Below are positions 27,573 to 35,448 of a stretch of DNA of 64,000 nucleotides, piece by piece. The number at the start of each line of letters is the position of its first letter. Positions within the stretch are counted from its first letter, which is position 1. The stretch is from Gracilibacillus lacisalsi DSM 19029 (GTDB taxonomy: Bacteria; Bacillota; Bacilli; Bacillales; Amphibacillaceae): contig NZ_KB898663.1 of assembly GCF_000377765.1 (NCBI RefSeq), forward strand, positions 1-64,000. Reading direction: 5' to 3'. The translations under genes and the position numbers were made by a program. The notes beneath the pieces were generated by a model that worked only from the letters and a program-made list of their open reading frames with translations, had not been told where the DNA came from and ran no database searches.

Positions 27573-28199
27573 TTATTTCTCCTCTATTAGAAAACTACAA
27601 CACTGCTCTCCCATAGCGATACAACTATTCATTTTGACTTGTGCATTTGGTAATAACTCTCGAAAAACCGCCTCTTCTGTTAGACATGCTGCTTTATAAT
27701 TACATGCAACGGAATAAATCGGACAATGATACTGATCCAGTTGAAATCGTTGAGAATCGATTTGTTTTAGTGAAGACATATATCCTTCCTGTTTTTGAAT
27801 GGTTAATAGTTGTTCCACTTTATCTGACAGTTTTTGGTATGGTGACAATTGTTGTTTATAGGAATTCATACGATCTTCTGTCCAATCAGAGATTAATGCT
27901 TCCACAAAATCTATACCAAATTGTTTTTCCAATTTATCCAACATACTTACTGATAATTGTTCATAATGTTGTGGGAAATCCTGCTGCCCTTTTTTCGTTA
28001 AACGATATTGCAAAAACGGACGACCAATTTCTTGTTTAACCGTATTTGCTTCAATTGTACCTTGTCGTTCCAACGTTTTCAGATGTCTTCTAAGTGCTAT
28101 ATCCGAAATCGAAAAATGGCTTAATAATTGGGGTACGGTCATTGCTTGCTCTTTTTTTAATAACTCGACAATTTTTTCCTTCACAGTTCGTTTTGCCAC
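27573..28199 (-). CDS. Winged-helix regulator with C-terminal Cys cluster (SufR-like, COG2345 type)
   Basis: A DNA-binding protein of 208 residues. The N-terminal winged helix (about residues 1-75) reads VKEKIVELLKKEQAMTVPQL, then LSHFSISDIALRRHLKTLER with the recognition helix. The C-terminal 50 residues hold six Cys in CPIYSVACNYKAAC and NSCIAMGEQCC. This matches the SufR/COG2345 arrangement, where some of these Cys bind a 4Fe-4S cluster. Target genes are unknown. The GTG start at 28199 follows GGAGGGG. It lies between yutE and the Moco operon. Confidence 0.82.
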   Translation of the reverse strand: MAKRTVKEKIVELLKKEQAMTVPQLLSHFSISDIALRRHLKTLERQGTIEANTVKQEIGRPFLQYRLTKKGQQDFPQHYEQLSVSMLDKLEKQFGIDFVEALISDWTEDRMNSYKQQLSPYQKLSDKVEQLLTIQKQEGYMSSLKQIDSQRFQLDQYHCPIYSVACNYKAACLTEEAVFRELLPNAQVKMNSCIAMGEQCCSFLIEEK

Positions 28200-28221
28200 C
28201 GTTACCCCTCCCTTTCTAGCT

Positions 28222-28662
28222 TTACAGGTCATTGGTAAATGTATTTGCTACACCCATTTCCGTTGCCAAGTAGGTACGGATGTGCGTACTAAATTTCTTA
28301 AGTATGTCGATATTTTCATGTAATACAGCTTGCAATTGTTCGTGTTCGATTTGTTTATAGTTCTGAACAAGCATTTTTCGTAATCCAATAATTGCTTCAT
28401 ACCCGCTATTTTCCTTTTCTGGAATAACTCTTTCATCGATCAAAATATGAATGATGTCCAGATAACTTCCCGGATCACGCATAATAAATCCGTCAATCAT
28501 CATATTTCCGACGTCTAAAATACATTCTATTAATAGATGTGTTATTCGTTCTAATGCCAGATGTTCAATAGCTGATTCAAATTTATTATCTTTCACTAAA
28601 ATTAAGGTTTGATCAAAATAATCCAATGTTTCGTTCATTTTTCTCATATCTACAAAATACAC
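28222..28662 (-). CDS. yutE: YutE, DUF86/HepT-like protein
   Basis: A four-helix HepT-like (DUF86) protein of 146 residues. HepT toxins carry an RxxxxH or RxxxxxHxY RNase/AMPylation motif. Here the matching helix reads GLRKMLVQNYKQI, so the His is replaced by Gln. No adjacent MNT nucleotidyltransferase antitoxin is present, so toxin function is doubtful. The start is a GTG after AGGGGG. It is conserved as a solitary gene in the yut region of Bacillus and may be co-transcribed with the downstream regulator. Confidence 0.85.
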   Translation of the reverse strand: MYFVDMRKMNETLDYFDQTLILVKDNKFESAIEHLALERITHLLIECILDVGNMMIDGFIMRDPGSYLDIIHILIDERVIPEKENSGYEAIIGLRKMLVQNYKQIEHEQLQAVLHENIDILKKFSTHIRTYLATEMGVANTFTNDL

Positions 28663-28851
28663 TACTAATCCCCCTACACTTCAAAACAACGTCTACCTAT
28701 ATAATACCATATTATACAAGATGTCGTTAGTGGTAATTTCCGATTGATTTGGTTGCATTAAGGTGAACGAATTTCTATAAAAATGATTCAATTTTCCATA
28801 AAATTCATACACTATAGTAAAAATACTCAAACTCAAAAGTATTAATAACAT

Positions 28852-29417
28852 ACTGTGAAGTAATGAAATTACTGTTTGTTCGAAACTAAACTATACAGTA
28901 ATTTTGACATATATCGTGATCATAACCGCCACTCCGGCTGCCCACTTCCCTTTCCGTGGGGTTTTGCCCTTCAGCTAACTTTTTCGAGCAAAAACCGCTC
29001 GAAAAAGTGGATCTTCAGGTCAAACAGGTCCCACAGGAGTGGAAGTGGGCGGCCTTCGTTAAGATATGCTCCACAACACTTATCCGAAATCAGCCAGTTG
29101 ATTTCTCCACCATATATAGCATAGGGTGCGACTATGCCAAAGTGGCATTTACAGCCGATTAGCACTGTAACAAAACAGAAAAAGTTTTTCCATGAGTTCA
29201 TTTCTTTCTATAATCGGAGAACAAAAATAGCGGAGGCAGAATACGTAGACTCCTGTGGGACAGCGAGAGCTGAAGATCCACTTTGCAAAATGGTTTTCTT
29301 TGCAAAGTTAGCTGAAGCCGAGCCCACGGAAAGCGCAGTTTTCTGCCGAAGCGAATGACAACACTTCTCAAAAAGCAGAATGAAACATCGCAAGTCCAGG
29401 ACGTTACTTCGCAGTTT
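28852..29417. mobile_element. MITE-like composite element, copy 1 (A + B palindromes with terminal inverted repeats)
   Basis: About 565 bp without genes, filling most of the 28663-29515 gap. The left end ACTGTGAAGTAATG (28852) and the right end CGTTACTTCGCAGT (29402-29415) are inverted repeats of each other (12 of 14). Inside are palindrome A at 28936-29054 (arms GGCTGCCCACTTCC / GGAAGTGGGCGGCC, central stem CTTTTTCGAGC/GCTCGAAAAAG) and palindrome B at 29235-29347 (arms GGCAGAATAC / GTTTTCTGCC, central stem TTTGCAAA). The left flank and A-B spacer are shared with the 62.4 kb copy. Confidence 0.75.
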
Positions 29418-29515
29418 ATGGAAATGGTTTGCTAAATAATTTCATTGGCTGCTGTTCTTTGAATATTTTACAGTAAAGGAAGAAATGGCTATAATCTGGA
29501 ATAGGGAGTGATTCG

Positions 29516-29797
29516 ATGAGGGATGGAAAGTTAGAATTTATCAAAAATGAAACTGAACAAAGTACGACAAGGTTGGTTAGTTTTAAAGGTGATATGGAAA
29601 GGTTTGATCTGGCAGTTATATCTTCTCCTACATTCGGTGATGATTGTCTAGTCATCGACCTTAATACGAATAAATACTCACGTATTAATCGAGAGAAGAT
29701 TAAAGAAAGCAAATTTGTGGAACACGCCTTTCAATTCAATGAACTGGAAGCAGAGGATTTCCGATTATTTATCCGACCATTGTTGAACGAAAACTAA
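29516..29797 (+). CDS. DUF3055 family protein
   Basis: A 93-residue soluble protein. Its core TTRLVSFKGDMERFDLAVIS and C-terminal KFVEHAFQFNELEAEDFRLF match what I recall of the Bacillus DUF3055 family, whose members contain (T)RFVSF..RFDLA and LEHAF. The function is unknown. AGGGAGTGA precedes the ATG. It lies right next to the MITE-like element and converges with yutD across a shared terminator. Confidence 0.72.
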   Translation: MRDGKLEFIKNETEQSTTRLVSFKGDMERFDLAVISSPTFGDDCLVIDLNTNKYSRINREKIKESKFVEHAFQFNELEAEDFRLFIRPLLNEN

Positions 29798-29820
29798 CAC
29801 ATAACTATGTGTTAGTTTTC
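29791..29820. terminator. Bidirectional terminator between the DUF3055 gene and yutD
   Basis: Perfect stem AAAACTAACACAT/ATGTGTTAGTTTT with a 4-nt loop, overlapping both converging stop regions. Confidence 0.9.
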
Positions 29821-30087
29821 AATTTGTTTAACTATAAAAAATCGGCAACCGAAATTGCAATATTCGTATAAATAGTCCTCATAGGTGCTTATTTTAGTAT
29901 CAAAAGATGCTTTGGGATTTTGATCATCATAAAATCCTTTGAGACGAAGTTGTTCATAACCCCAATCCCCTACAATAAAATCATATTTACTTAAAATGTC
30001 TGTATATCTTTCTTTAAACGCTTTTTCCTCAAATCCATTACGATAATCCTTGATTATCTCGTAACGATAACCTTGTACTTCAACCAA
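29812..30087 (-). CDS. yutD: YutD family protein
   Basis: A 91-residue protein of the YutD family (DUF1027), function unknown. YRYEIIKDYRNGFEEKAFKE, the strongly conserved YDFIVGDWGYEQLRLKGFY and the C-terminal YCNFGCRFFIVKQ identify it. It is soluble, with no signal peptide. In B. subtilis it sits near yutE and lytH, as here. Confidence 0.9.
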   Translation of the reverse strand: MVEVQGYRYEIIKDYRNGFEEKAFKERYTDILSKYDFIVGDWGYEQLRLKGFYDDQNPKASFDTKISTYEDYLYEYCNFGCRFFIVKQIEN

Positions 30088-30204
30088 TATATTTCACACC
30101 TTTTTTGCAATAAGAATTTAACAAAAGTTACTAGCATGAAATCAAAGTTTATAACCTAAACTAACGGTATCCACTTGAAAAATTAACTAAGGAGGCTATT
30201 TCCT

Positions 30205-31167
30205 TTGATTCAGCGTTACTTATTATTATCATTCACAAGTTTTTTTCTTCTTTCTACTATAGCACATGCAGAAGAAAATGTGGATATTGATCAAGAAAAA
30301 ATCAGTTTATATAAGCAAATGGAAGCTGTCACCTTAATACCTTGGTATTATTTAGCAGCAATCAACCGTTATGAATCCAATATTCATGACGATCAATCAG
30401 ATGAAGAGGACAATACTTTAATCAAGATAAAAGTACCTGAACAAAAATGGTACGGCTTTTCACCAACTCGTGAGCCTACCGAAGAAAGTCTACTCGAAAT
30501 CTTTGGTGGTATCGGAAAAGATGGGGATGGAGATGGAATAGCTGATCACACCAATGACCATGATATTTTATATACAGTGGCCCATTACATTCAACAATAT
30601 GGACATGCAGACCAAGATATTCGGACGGCACTTTGGAATTATTATCATCGTGAATTAACGGTTCTGTCTATTATGAATTATGCTCGCTTGTTTAAAACAT
30701 ATCAAAAAATCAGTCTGGACGAAACTGCTTTTCCAATCCCTAAAGGTTACAACTATACTTACCATAATACATGGGGGGATGCTAGAGGATTCGGTGGCAG
30801 AAGAATCCATGAAGGTACCGATATATTTGCTAGTTATGGAACACCAGTAAGAGCTACCACTTTTGGTGTTGTCGAGCTTAAAGGCTGGAATAAATTTGGT
30901 GGCTGGCGTGTTGGTATTCGTGATATATACAATAGATATCATTACTACGCACATTTAAATGGATTTACTGATGGATTAGAAATAGGAGATATCGTAGAAG
31001 CAGGCCAAACAATTGGTTCTGTCGGCTCATCTGGTTATGGACCTCCAGGAACCTCTGGAAAATTCCCGCCACATTTACATTATGGTATGTACAAAGATAA
31101 CGGAAAAACAGAATGGTCATTTGATCCCTATCCACATTTAAAGCGATGGGAAAGAAAAAATCCGTAA
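30205..31167 (+). CDS. lytH: L-Ala-D-Glu endopeptidase LytH (M23 family)
   Basis: An exported zinc peptidase of 320 residues with a signal peptide ending at AHA (residues 20-22). B. subtilis LytH (YunA), made under SigK in the mother cell, trims stem peptides to single L-Ala in spore cortex. The N-terminal half is a LytH-specific region. The M23 domain covers about residues 190-310: Zn ligands in RRIHEGTDIF (His202, Asp206) and PPHLHYG (His290, His292). The TTG start follows AAGGAGG. The next gene, metS, is convergent across a terminator. Confidence 0.93.
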   Translation: MIQRYLLLSFTSFFLLSTIAHAEENVDIDQEKISLYKQMEAVTLIPWYYLAAINRYESNIHDDQSDEEDNTLIKIKVPEQKWYGFSPTREPTEESLLEIFGGIGKDGDGDGIADHTNDHDILYTVAHYIQQYGHADQDIRTALWNYYHRELTVLSIMNYARLFKTYQKISLDETAFPIPKGYNYTYHNTWGDARGFGGRRIHEGTDIFASYGTPVRATTFGVVELKGWNKFGGWRVGIRDIYNRYHYYAHLNGFTDGLEIGDIVEAGQTIGSVGSSGYGPPGTSGKFPPHLHYGMYKDNGKTEWSFDPYPHLKRWERKNP

Positions 31168-31195
31168 AGGAAATTATCACTTTACGGATTTTTCT
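31158..31195 (+). terminator. Terminator of lytH
   Basis: Stem AATCCGTAAAG/CTTTACGGATT with a TTTTTCT tail. It ends 4 bp before the stop codon of the convergent metS gene. Confidence 0.9.
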
Positions 31196-31198
31196 ATA

Positions 31199-31300
31199 TT
31201 AATTTTTGGATGCAGTTATTGCTTTTATAACACTGGCGATTAAGCCACCCCATATAATTACCATACCGATTACTGCCATTGTAATTGCACTACCAGACAT
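31199..31300 (-). CDS. metS: MetS, small subunit of a methionine/alanine importer (33 aa)
   Basis: A 33-residue single-helix membrane peptide, MSGSAITMAVIGMVIIW followed by GGLIASVIKAITASKN. This matches the MetS small subunit of MetPS-type sodium-dependent methionine/alanine transporters (first defined in Corynebacterium glutamicum). AAAGGAGG precedes its ATG. It lies 26 bp downstream of metP on the same strand, exactly where such subunits are found. It is easily missed because of its size. Confidence 0.88.
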   Translation of the reverse strand: MSGSAITMAVIGMVIIWGGLIASVIKAITASKN

Positions 31301-31326
31301 AAAGGCAACCTCCTTTAACCTTCAAT

Positions 31327-32808
31327 TTATGCTTCGTTATCTTTACTTGGCCATTTTTTAATCGTTAATAACGCACCAACGAACATCGCGCCAATTGCTA
31401 CTACCCAACCAAAACTGAATAAGAAATCAATTGGATAATCCTCATATGGACGAGATACTTCAGTTCTTAGGTTTTCCAGCATCATATATCCTAATACAAG
31501 TGGCGTGATTACCCCTAAACACAGTCTCCACCATATACCAAGTTTAATGTCGGATACAGAATCTGCGTGATTTTGTAGATCTTTGAGTGAGCGTGCAAAC
31601 CATGCGATCGCTACAACTTCAAATAGACCCGCTAAAGCAACACCATAATTATTAATAAAGTAGTCTACCGTATCTAACAGGTTAAGTCCACCTTGGGTTG
31701 CATAGAAAAGCGAAACCAATAAAGCAAGTCCTCCACCGAACACCACCGCTTTTCCTCGTGAAATGGAGAATTTCTCTTGTAAACCTGCGACATATGTTTC
31801 CGAAATCGAAATCATCGATGATAAACCTGCTAAGAACAAGGATGCAAAGAATAAGAACCCAAAGAATCCGGATGCAGGCATTTGACTAATAATTTCAGGG
31901 AATACCATAAAGGCTAATCCGACGCCACCTGCAACTACTTCAGATACTGCTGTATTCGATTGAACTGCCATAAACCCTAACACAGCAAATACCCCAATAC
32001 CAGCTAATAATTCAAATGATGAATTCGCAAAACCAGTGATAAATGCATTGTTCGTAATATCAGATTTTTTCGGTAAATAAGAGGAGTACGTAATCATAAT
32101 GGCAAATGCGATCGACAAACTAAAGAAGATTTGACCATATGCTGCAACCCAAACCGATCCATCTGCAATACGTCCCCAGTCAGGTTTAAAGAATGCATCT
32201 AAACCTTCCATTGCTCCTGGTAATGTAACCGCACGAATAACGATAATTAGAAATACGATAAATAATGTCGGAATAAAGATTCTATTTGCTAACTCAATAC
32301 CTTTCTTCACGCCACGACCTAGGAAGAATAACACAATTACCCAGATAATTAGTAAAGGAATCATGACTGCAGGAACGATCGAACCAAATGTTCCAGCATC
32401 AGCAAGGTTCAAAAAGTCTCCAACAAAGAATCCAGTTGGATCATCCCCCCACTGTGTTCCTAAAGAGAAATATGCATACATAACCGACCAAGCAATAATG
32501 ATTGGATAGTAAGTAGAAATAACAAATGAAATAAGGACCTGCCACCAACCGATCCATTCCATCCCTTTACTAATTTTCGAAAAACTTCTTGGAGATGAAC
32601 TTCGGTATTTGTGTCCAATCGTATATTCCATAATAAGTAACGGAATACCTGCCGTTAATAAGGCAAACAAATACGGTACAAAAAAGGCACCTCCACCATT
32701 TTCAAATGCTGTGGCAGGAAAGCGCCAAATATTTCCTAACCCTACAGCAGAACCAATTGCTGCAAGAAGGAAGCCGAGACGCGTTCCCCACTGTGATCTG
32801 TTTTCCAT
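31327..32808 (-). CDS. metP: Sodium-dependent amino-acid transporter, NSS family (MetP type)
   Basis: A neurotransmitter:sodium symporter-fold importer of 493 residues with about 11-12 membrane helices. The N-terminus WGTRLGFLLAAIGSAVGLGN (20 residues) and IWRFPATAFENGGGAFFVPY form helix 1 with the Na+ and substrate site. The pairing with metS points to methionine or alanine uptake. B. subtilis YocR is a homologue. A strong AAGGAAGGGG site precedes the ATG. The 218-bp leader has a stable hairpin. Confidence 0.9.
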   Translation of the reverse strand: MENRSQWGTRLGFLLAAIGSAVGLGNIWRFPATAFENGGGAFFVPYLFALLTAGIPLLIMEYTIGHKYRSSSPRSFSKISKGMEWIGWWQVLISFVISTYYPIIIAWSVMYAYFSLGTQWGDDPTGFFVGDFLNLADAGTFGSIVPAVMIPLLIIWVIVLFFLGRGVKKGIELANRIFIPTLFIVFLIIVIRAVTLPGAMEGLDAFFKPDWGRIADGSVWVAAYGQIFFSLSIAFAIMITYSSYLPKKSDITNNAFITGFANSSFELLAGIGVFAVLGFMAVQSNTAVSEVVAGGVGLAFMVFPEIISQMPASGFFGFLFFASLFLAGLSSMISISETYVAGLQEKFSISRGKAVVFGGGLALLVSLFYATQGGLNLLDTVDYFINNYGVALAGLFEVVAIAWFARSLKDLQNHADSVSDIKLGIWWRLCLGVITPLVLGYMMLENLRTEVSRPYEDYPIDFLFSFGWVVAIGAMFVGALLTIKKWPSKDNEA

Positions 32809-32864
32809 TAACCTAACCCCTTCCTTTTTTTATAATTTACCAAGGTGCTAGTCGTCCATAAAAC

Positions 32865-32925
32865 CTCCACTTTAGGTTTTGAGTCAATCAAAGCAGCTAA
32901 GTGGAGAATGAGGTGAGCTAACACC
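32865..32925 (-). promoter_or_regulatory. Structured leader upstream of metP
   Basis: Two inverted repeats lie 57-117 bp before metP: CTCCACTTTAG/CTAAGTGGAG (32865-32906) with TTTGA/TCAAA nested in its loop, and GGTG/CACC at 32912-32925. No poly-T follows, so a plain terminator is unlikely. It does not match the SAM-I, glycine or T-box patterns I can recall. A leader RNA or protein-binding site is possible. Confidence 0.35.
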
Positions 32926-33025
32926 ATGATAAGTTTTACTAAATCTATTTTACTAATAGTTTTAATCTTTGAAATTATATCGAACTTCTGAATATTCTGT
33001 CAAAGGAAAAACTAGGAAAATTCTA

Positions 33026-33817
33026 TTATTCTATATCTGGATCTATTGGAATAGAAAGATCAGATGATCCTTCTCCACCTTCATGATAATAATTTGGAAC
33101 ATCACCGGGATGAAATACCTTTGTTACCGGGATATCTTGAATCACTTTCGTTGGCTCTGAAGCAAAGGGTATCACGACCATCATTTCTACTTCTATATGA
33201 ACATTGACGTGTATATATGCGCCATTTATACCAGTTTCAACAATTTCACTCGTTATTTCTGTCCCTACACTACCGATTACTTCCATATTTACCGGTACTT
33301 TTGGCCCGAGGTTAGCTATAACAGGAATTCCTAATGCTTGACCTAACGGTACTTCTACTAATAGGCCTTTTTCCCTTACATCATCAAGTAATTCTTGTTC
33401 TGATGGCTCCAAATCCAATTCTACTTCAAGAGGCACGCCTGTTTCAGGTCGCTCTCCTTTCTCCAATAGCTTAAGAAAATTTTCTACACGATATTGAACA
33501 TTTCTTTGTACACGATTTTCTACGACTGCATTAAAAATATAATTTTCTACTCTTCCTTCTTCATCTAATTGCACTTCTATTAAATCCCCAGCTTCTAAAT
33601 CCTCAGAAATCTTTTTGCTAACCGCTATTCCCATTGCTTGATTCGCAATCGCATCAACACGAACTTTTGCGTAATTCAGCAGTACTGGTTTAATTCCCTC
33701 GTTAACGATTAGAATACTTGCAATCATCACGAGAACAAAAATGAAAAATGAAATAAAAACGATTTGATTAGCTGGAGGTGAACCTATTTTTCGTCTACTC
33801 CACTTTTTTCTTCGCAT
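33026..33817 (-). CDS. yunB: Sporulation protein YunB
   Basis: A membrane-anchored protein of 263 residues with a basic N-terminus, one membrane helix (about residues 20-42, IVFISFFIFVLVMIASILIV) and a large extracytoplasmic domain. YunB is made in the sporulating cell (SigE regulon in B. subtilis) and is needed for normal spores, with unclear biochemistry. LLNYAKVRVDAIANQAMGIA and VEVPLGQALGIPVIANLGPK are recognisable. The start at 33817 is preceded by GGGGGGA, which lies within a 14-bp hairpin stem. Confidence 0.88.
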   Translation of the reverse strand: MRRKKWSRRKIGSPPANQIVFISFFIFVLVMIASILIVNEGIKPVLLNYAKVRVDAIANQAMGIAVSKKISEDLEAGDLIEVQLDEEGRVENYIFNAVVENRVQRNVQYRVENFLKLLEKGERPETGVPLEVELDLEPSEQELLDDVREKGLLVEVPLGQALGIPVIANLGPKVPVNMEVIGSVGTEITSEIVETGINGAYIHVNVHIEVEMMVVIPFASEPTKVIQDIPVTKVFHPGDVPNYYHEGGEGSSDLSIPIDPDIE

Positions 33818-33820
33818 AAT

Positions 33821-33857
33821 AAATCCCCCCAATCTATTCATATGATTGCGGGGATTT
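33821..33857 (-). terminator. Hairpin between the HD-GYP gene and yunB that contains the yunB ribosome-binding site
   Basis: A 14-bp stem with one mismatch (33821-33834 pairs with 33844-33857, loop 9 nt) lies 24 bp after the HD-GYP stop. On the minus strand its 3 prime arm is GATTGGGGGGATTT, followed only by ATT. It may be a terminator for the upstream gene. It also encloses the GGGGGGA used by yunB, so read-through mRNA would hide that site. Confidence 0.6.
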
Positions 33858-33881
33858 ATTTAGATATAATTAGAGAAATTT

Positions 33882-34976
33882 TTATCTGCTTGTAATAAAT
33901 TGATCCGTATTTACAATCAGGACATCCAATACCTTTGTTAAATCTAAGTCATACGGTTTTACTTTGGAGCCATTTTCTTTCAGCACACGAACTACTGGAC
34001 GATCAAACATTTGTGAATTTTGGCGGGCAACGACCCCTTCTCTGCCATCACTTAAATAAACGGTTAAGCCATTTGGATAAAGAGCAATCGTCTTCTTAAA
34101 TGCTTCTACAAGGTGGATGTCGAATTTCGTCCCGGCACCGCTATATAATATTTCTAATCCTTCATGTGGTAACATCGCATCCCTATAAGTTCGATTACTT
34201 GTCACCGCATCAAACACATCCGCTACCCCTATAATTCTGGCAAATGGATGAATATCATCTTCTTTAATGCCGCGCGGATAACCTGTTCCATCTAATCGTT
34301 CATGATGCTGATAGGCACAGTGGGCAACCAATAGTGGAATATTATGAGCCTTTCGCAACAAATCAAAACCATATTCTGTATGTGCTTGAACAATCTTAAA
34401 TTCCATATTCGTGAGCTTTCCAGGCTTATTTAAGACTTCCTCTGGTATAACAATCTTACCAATATCATGTAAAACGGCACCTAATCCTAGTTGTTGCATA
34501 TCTTTACTTTTTAAGTTCAATTCCTGAGCTAATGCAAGTGTATACATACTCACATTTAGGGAGTGAGTATAGACATAATCATCAATAATTAATAAGTCGG
34601 ATAAATAGTGAATAACTTCCTCATTTTCACTTAATTCTTTTGCAATTTCTTTGACTAGTTGATCTAACTTAAAAGCAGCTTTATCTAATAAATAATTATT
34701 TTTCGTCAAATCTTCAAATTTTAACGACCGGAATGTCTCTTTTATTTTTTGAATTGCTTCTACCCTTTGCTGATCAGGAATAGGAGGATGAACCATAATA
34801 TCTTCCGTATCCTCATCACGAGTAAAAACATAGGTGACTCCTGAATTTTTCAGTCGATCTATCATCGAGTCAGTTAATTGCATATTTTTTTGTAATAAAA
34901 TCCGACCATGCGCATCATATATCGGTTTTGCTAATTCAATGCCTGGTCGAATAAGTTTGGTTGGAACTAATCTCAT
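33882..34976 (-). CDS. HD-GYP domain protein, probable cyclic-di-GMP phosphodiesterase
   Basis: A 364-residue cytoplasmic protein. The HD-GYP domain (about residues 130-310) contains HSLNVSMYTLALA, the metal-binding AVLHDIGKIVIPEEVLNKPG, HHERLDGTGYPRGI with the GYP motif, and ADVFDAVTSNRTYR. The N-terminal 100 residues (LIRPGIELAKPIYDAHGRIL) form a helper domain often found with this type. HD-GYP enzymes hydrolyse c-di-GMP to GMP; some members are inactive, but all motif residues are here. The start at 34976 is preferred to 34997 because GGGTG precedes it. Confidence 0.88.
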   Translation of the reverse strand: MRLVPTKLIRPGIELAKPIYDAHGRILLQKNMQLTDSMIDRLKNSGVTYVFTRDEDTEDIMVHPPIPDQQRVEAIQKIKETFRSLKFEDLTKNNYLLDKAAFKLDQLVKEIAKELSENEEVIHYLSDLLIIDDYVYTHSLNVSMYTLALAQELNLKSKDMQQLGLGAVLHDIGKIVIPEEVLNKPGKLTNMEFKIVQAHTEYGFDLLRKAHNIPLLVAHCAYQHHERLDGTGYPRGIKEDDIHPFARIIGVADVFDAVTSNRTYRDAMLPHEGLEILYSGAGTKFDIHLVEAFKKTIALYPNGLTVYLSDGREGVVARQNSQMFDRPVVRVLKENGSKVKPYDLDLTKVLDVLIVNTDQFITSR

Positions 34977-35088
34977 TTTCAAACACCCATTTGCCATTTT
35001 GGTAAAATTTTATCAGATAATGTCGATATAATCTACTATTTTTATTGCTACTTTATAAATAAATTTTACTAACTAAGCAAATAGTCAC

Positions 35089-35397
35089 TTATTTGTTGGA
35101 TATTTTTAGTAACGCTTCTTCTATCGGCATTCCTTCTTTCCAACCATAATTTTTGGAATGGTTGGTCACTTTATCCAGCTTAGCGTGTTGCAATTCTTCT
35201 ATCGTCTTCACACCAATAGCTCTCCCTGCAACAATGGGACGGTCTGTCAAACGGTCATTTAGTAAAGCTACATCTAGCGCTCCACACATGACATAACCTA
35301 CTTCATTCGCAATCACCAACAAATTCGTATATGGCAGCTTAACCGAAATAGCTGTAAACGGATGATCCTTGATAAATATTGGTTTCACTTCCATCAT
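35089..35397 (-). CDS. yunC: YunC family protein (DUF1805)
   Basis: A 102-residue soluble protein of the YunC/DUF1805 family, function unknown. Conserved stretches are AISVKLPYTNLLVIANEVGY (20 residues), VMCGALDVALLNDRL and VAGRAIGVKTIEELQ. The start at 35397 follows GAGAGGAGTG. The next ATG at 35394 is equally possible. It lies 51 bp downstream of yunD in the yunE-yunD-yunC group. Confidence 0.88.
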   Translation of the reverse strand: MMEVKPIFIKDHPFTAISVKLPYTNLLVIANEVGYVMCGALDVALLNDRLTDRPIVAGRAIGVKTIEELQHAKLDKVTNHSKNYGWKEGMPIEEALLKISNK

Positions 35398-35448
35398 AAA
35401 AAACACACTCCTCTCCATATAAAATATGAAGGGAGTGTATAATTGTTC

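Noticed and set aside
28222..28662. HepT/MNT toxin-antitoxin system
   Set aside because: The catalytic His is missing and no nucleotidyltransferase antitoxin gene is adjacent.
28876..29393. Frames of 61-82 aa on both strands
   Set aside because: All lie inside the MITE-like element and mirror its palindromes; no binding sites are present.
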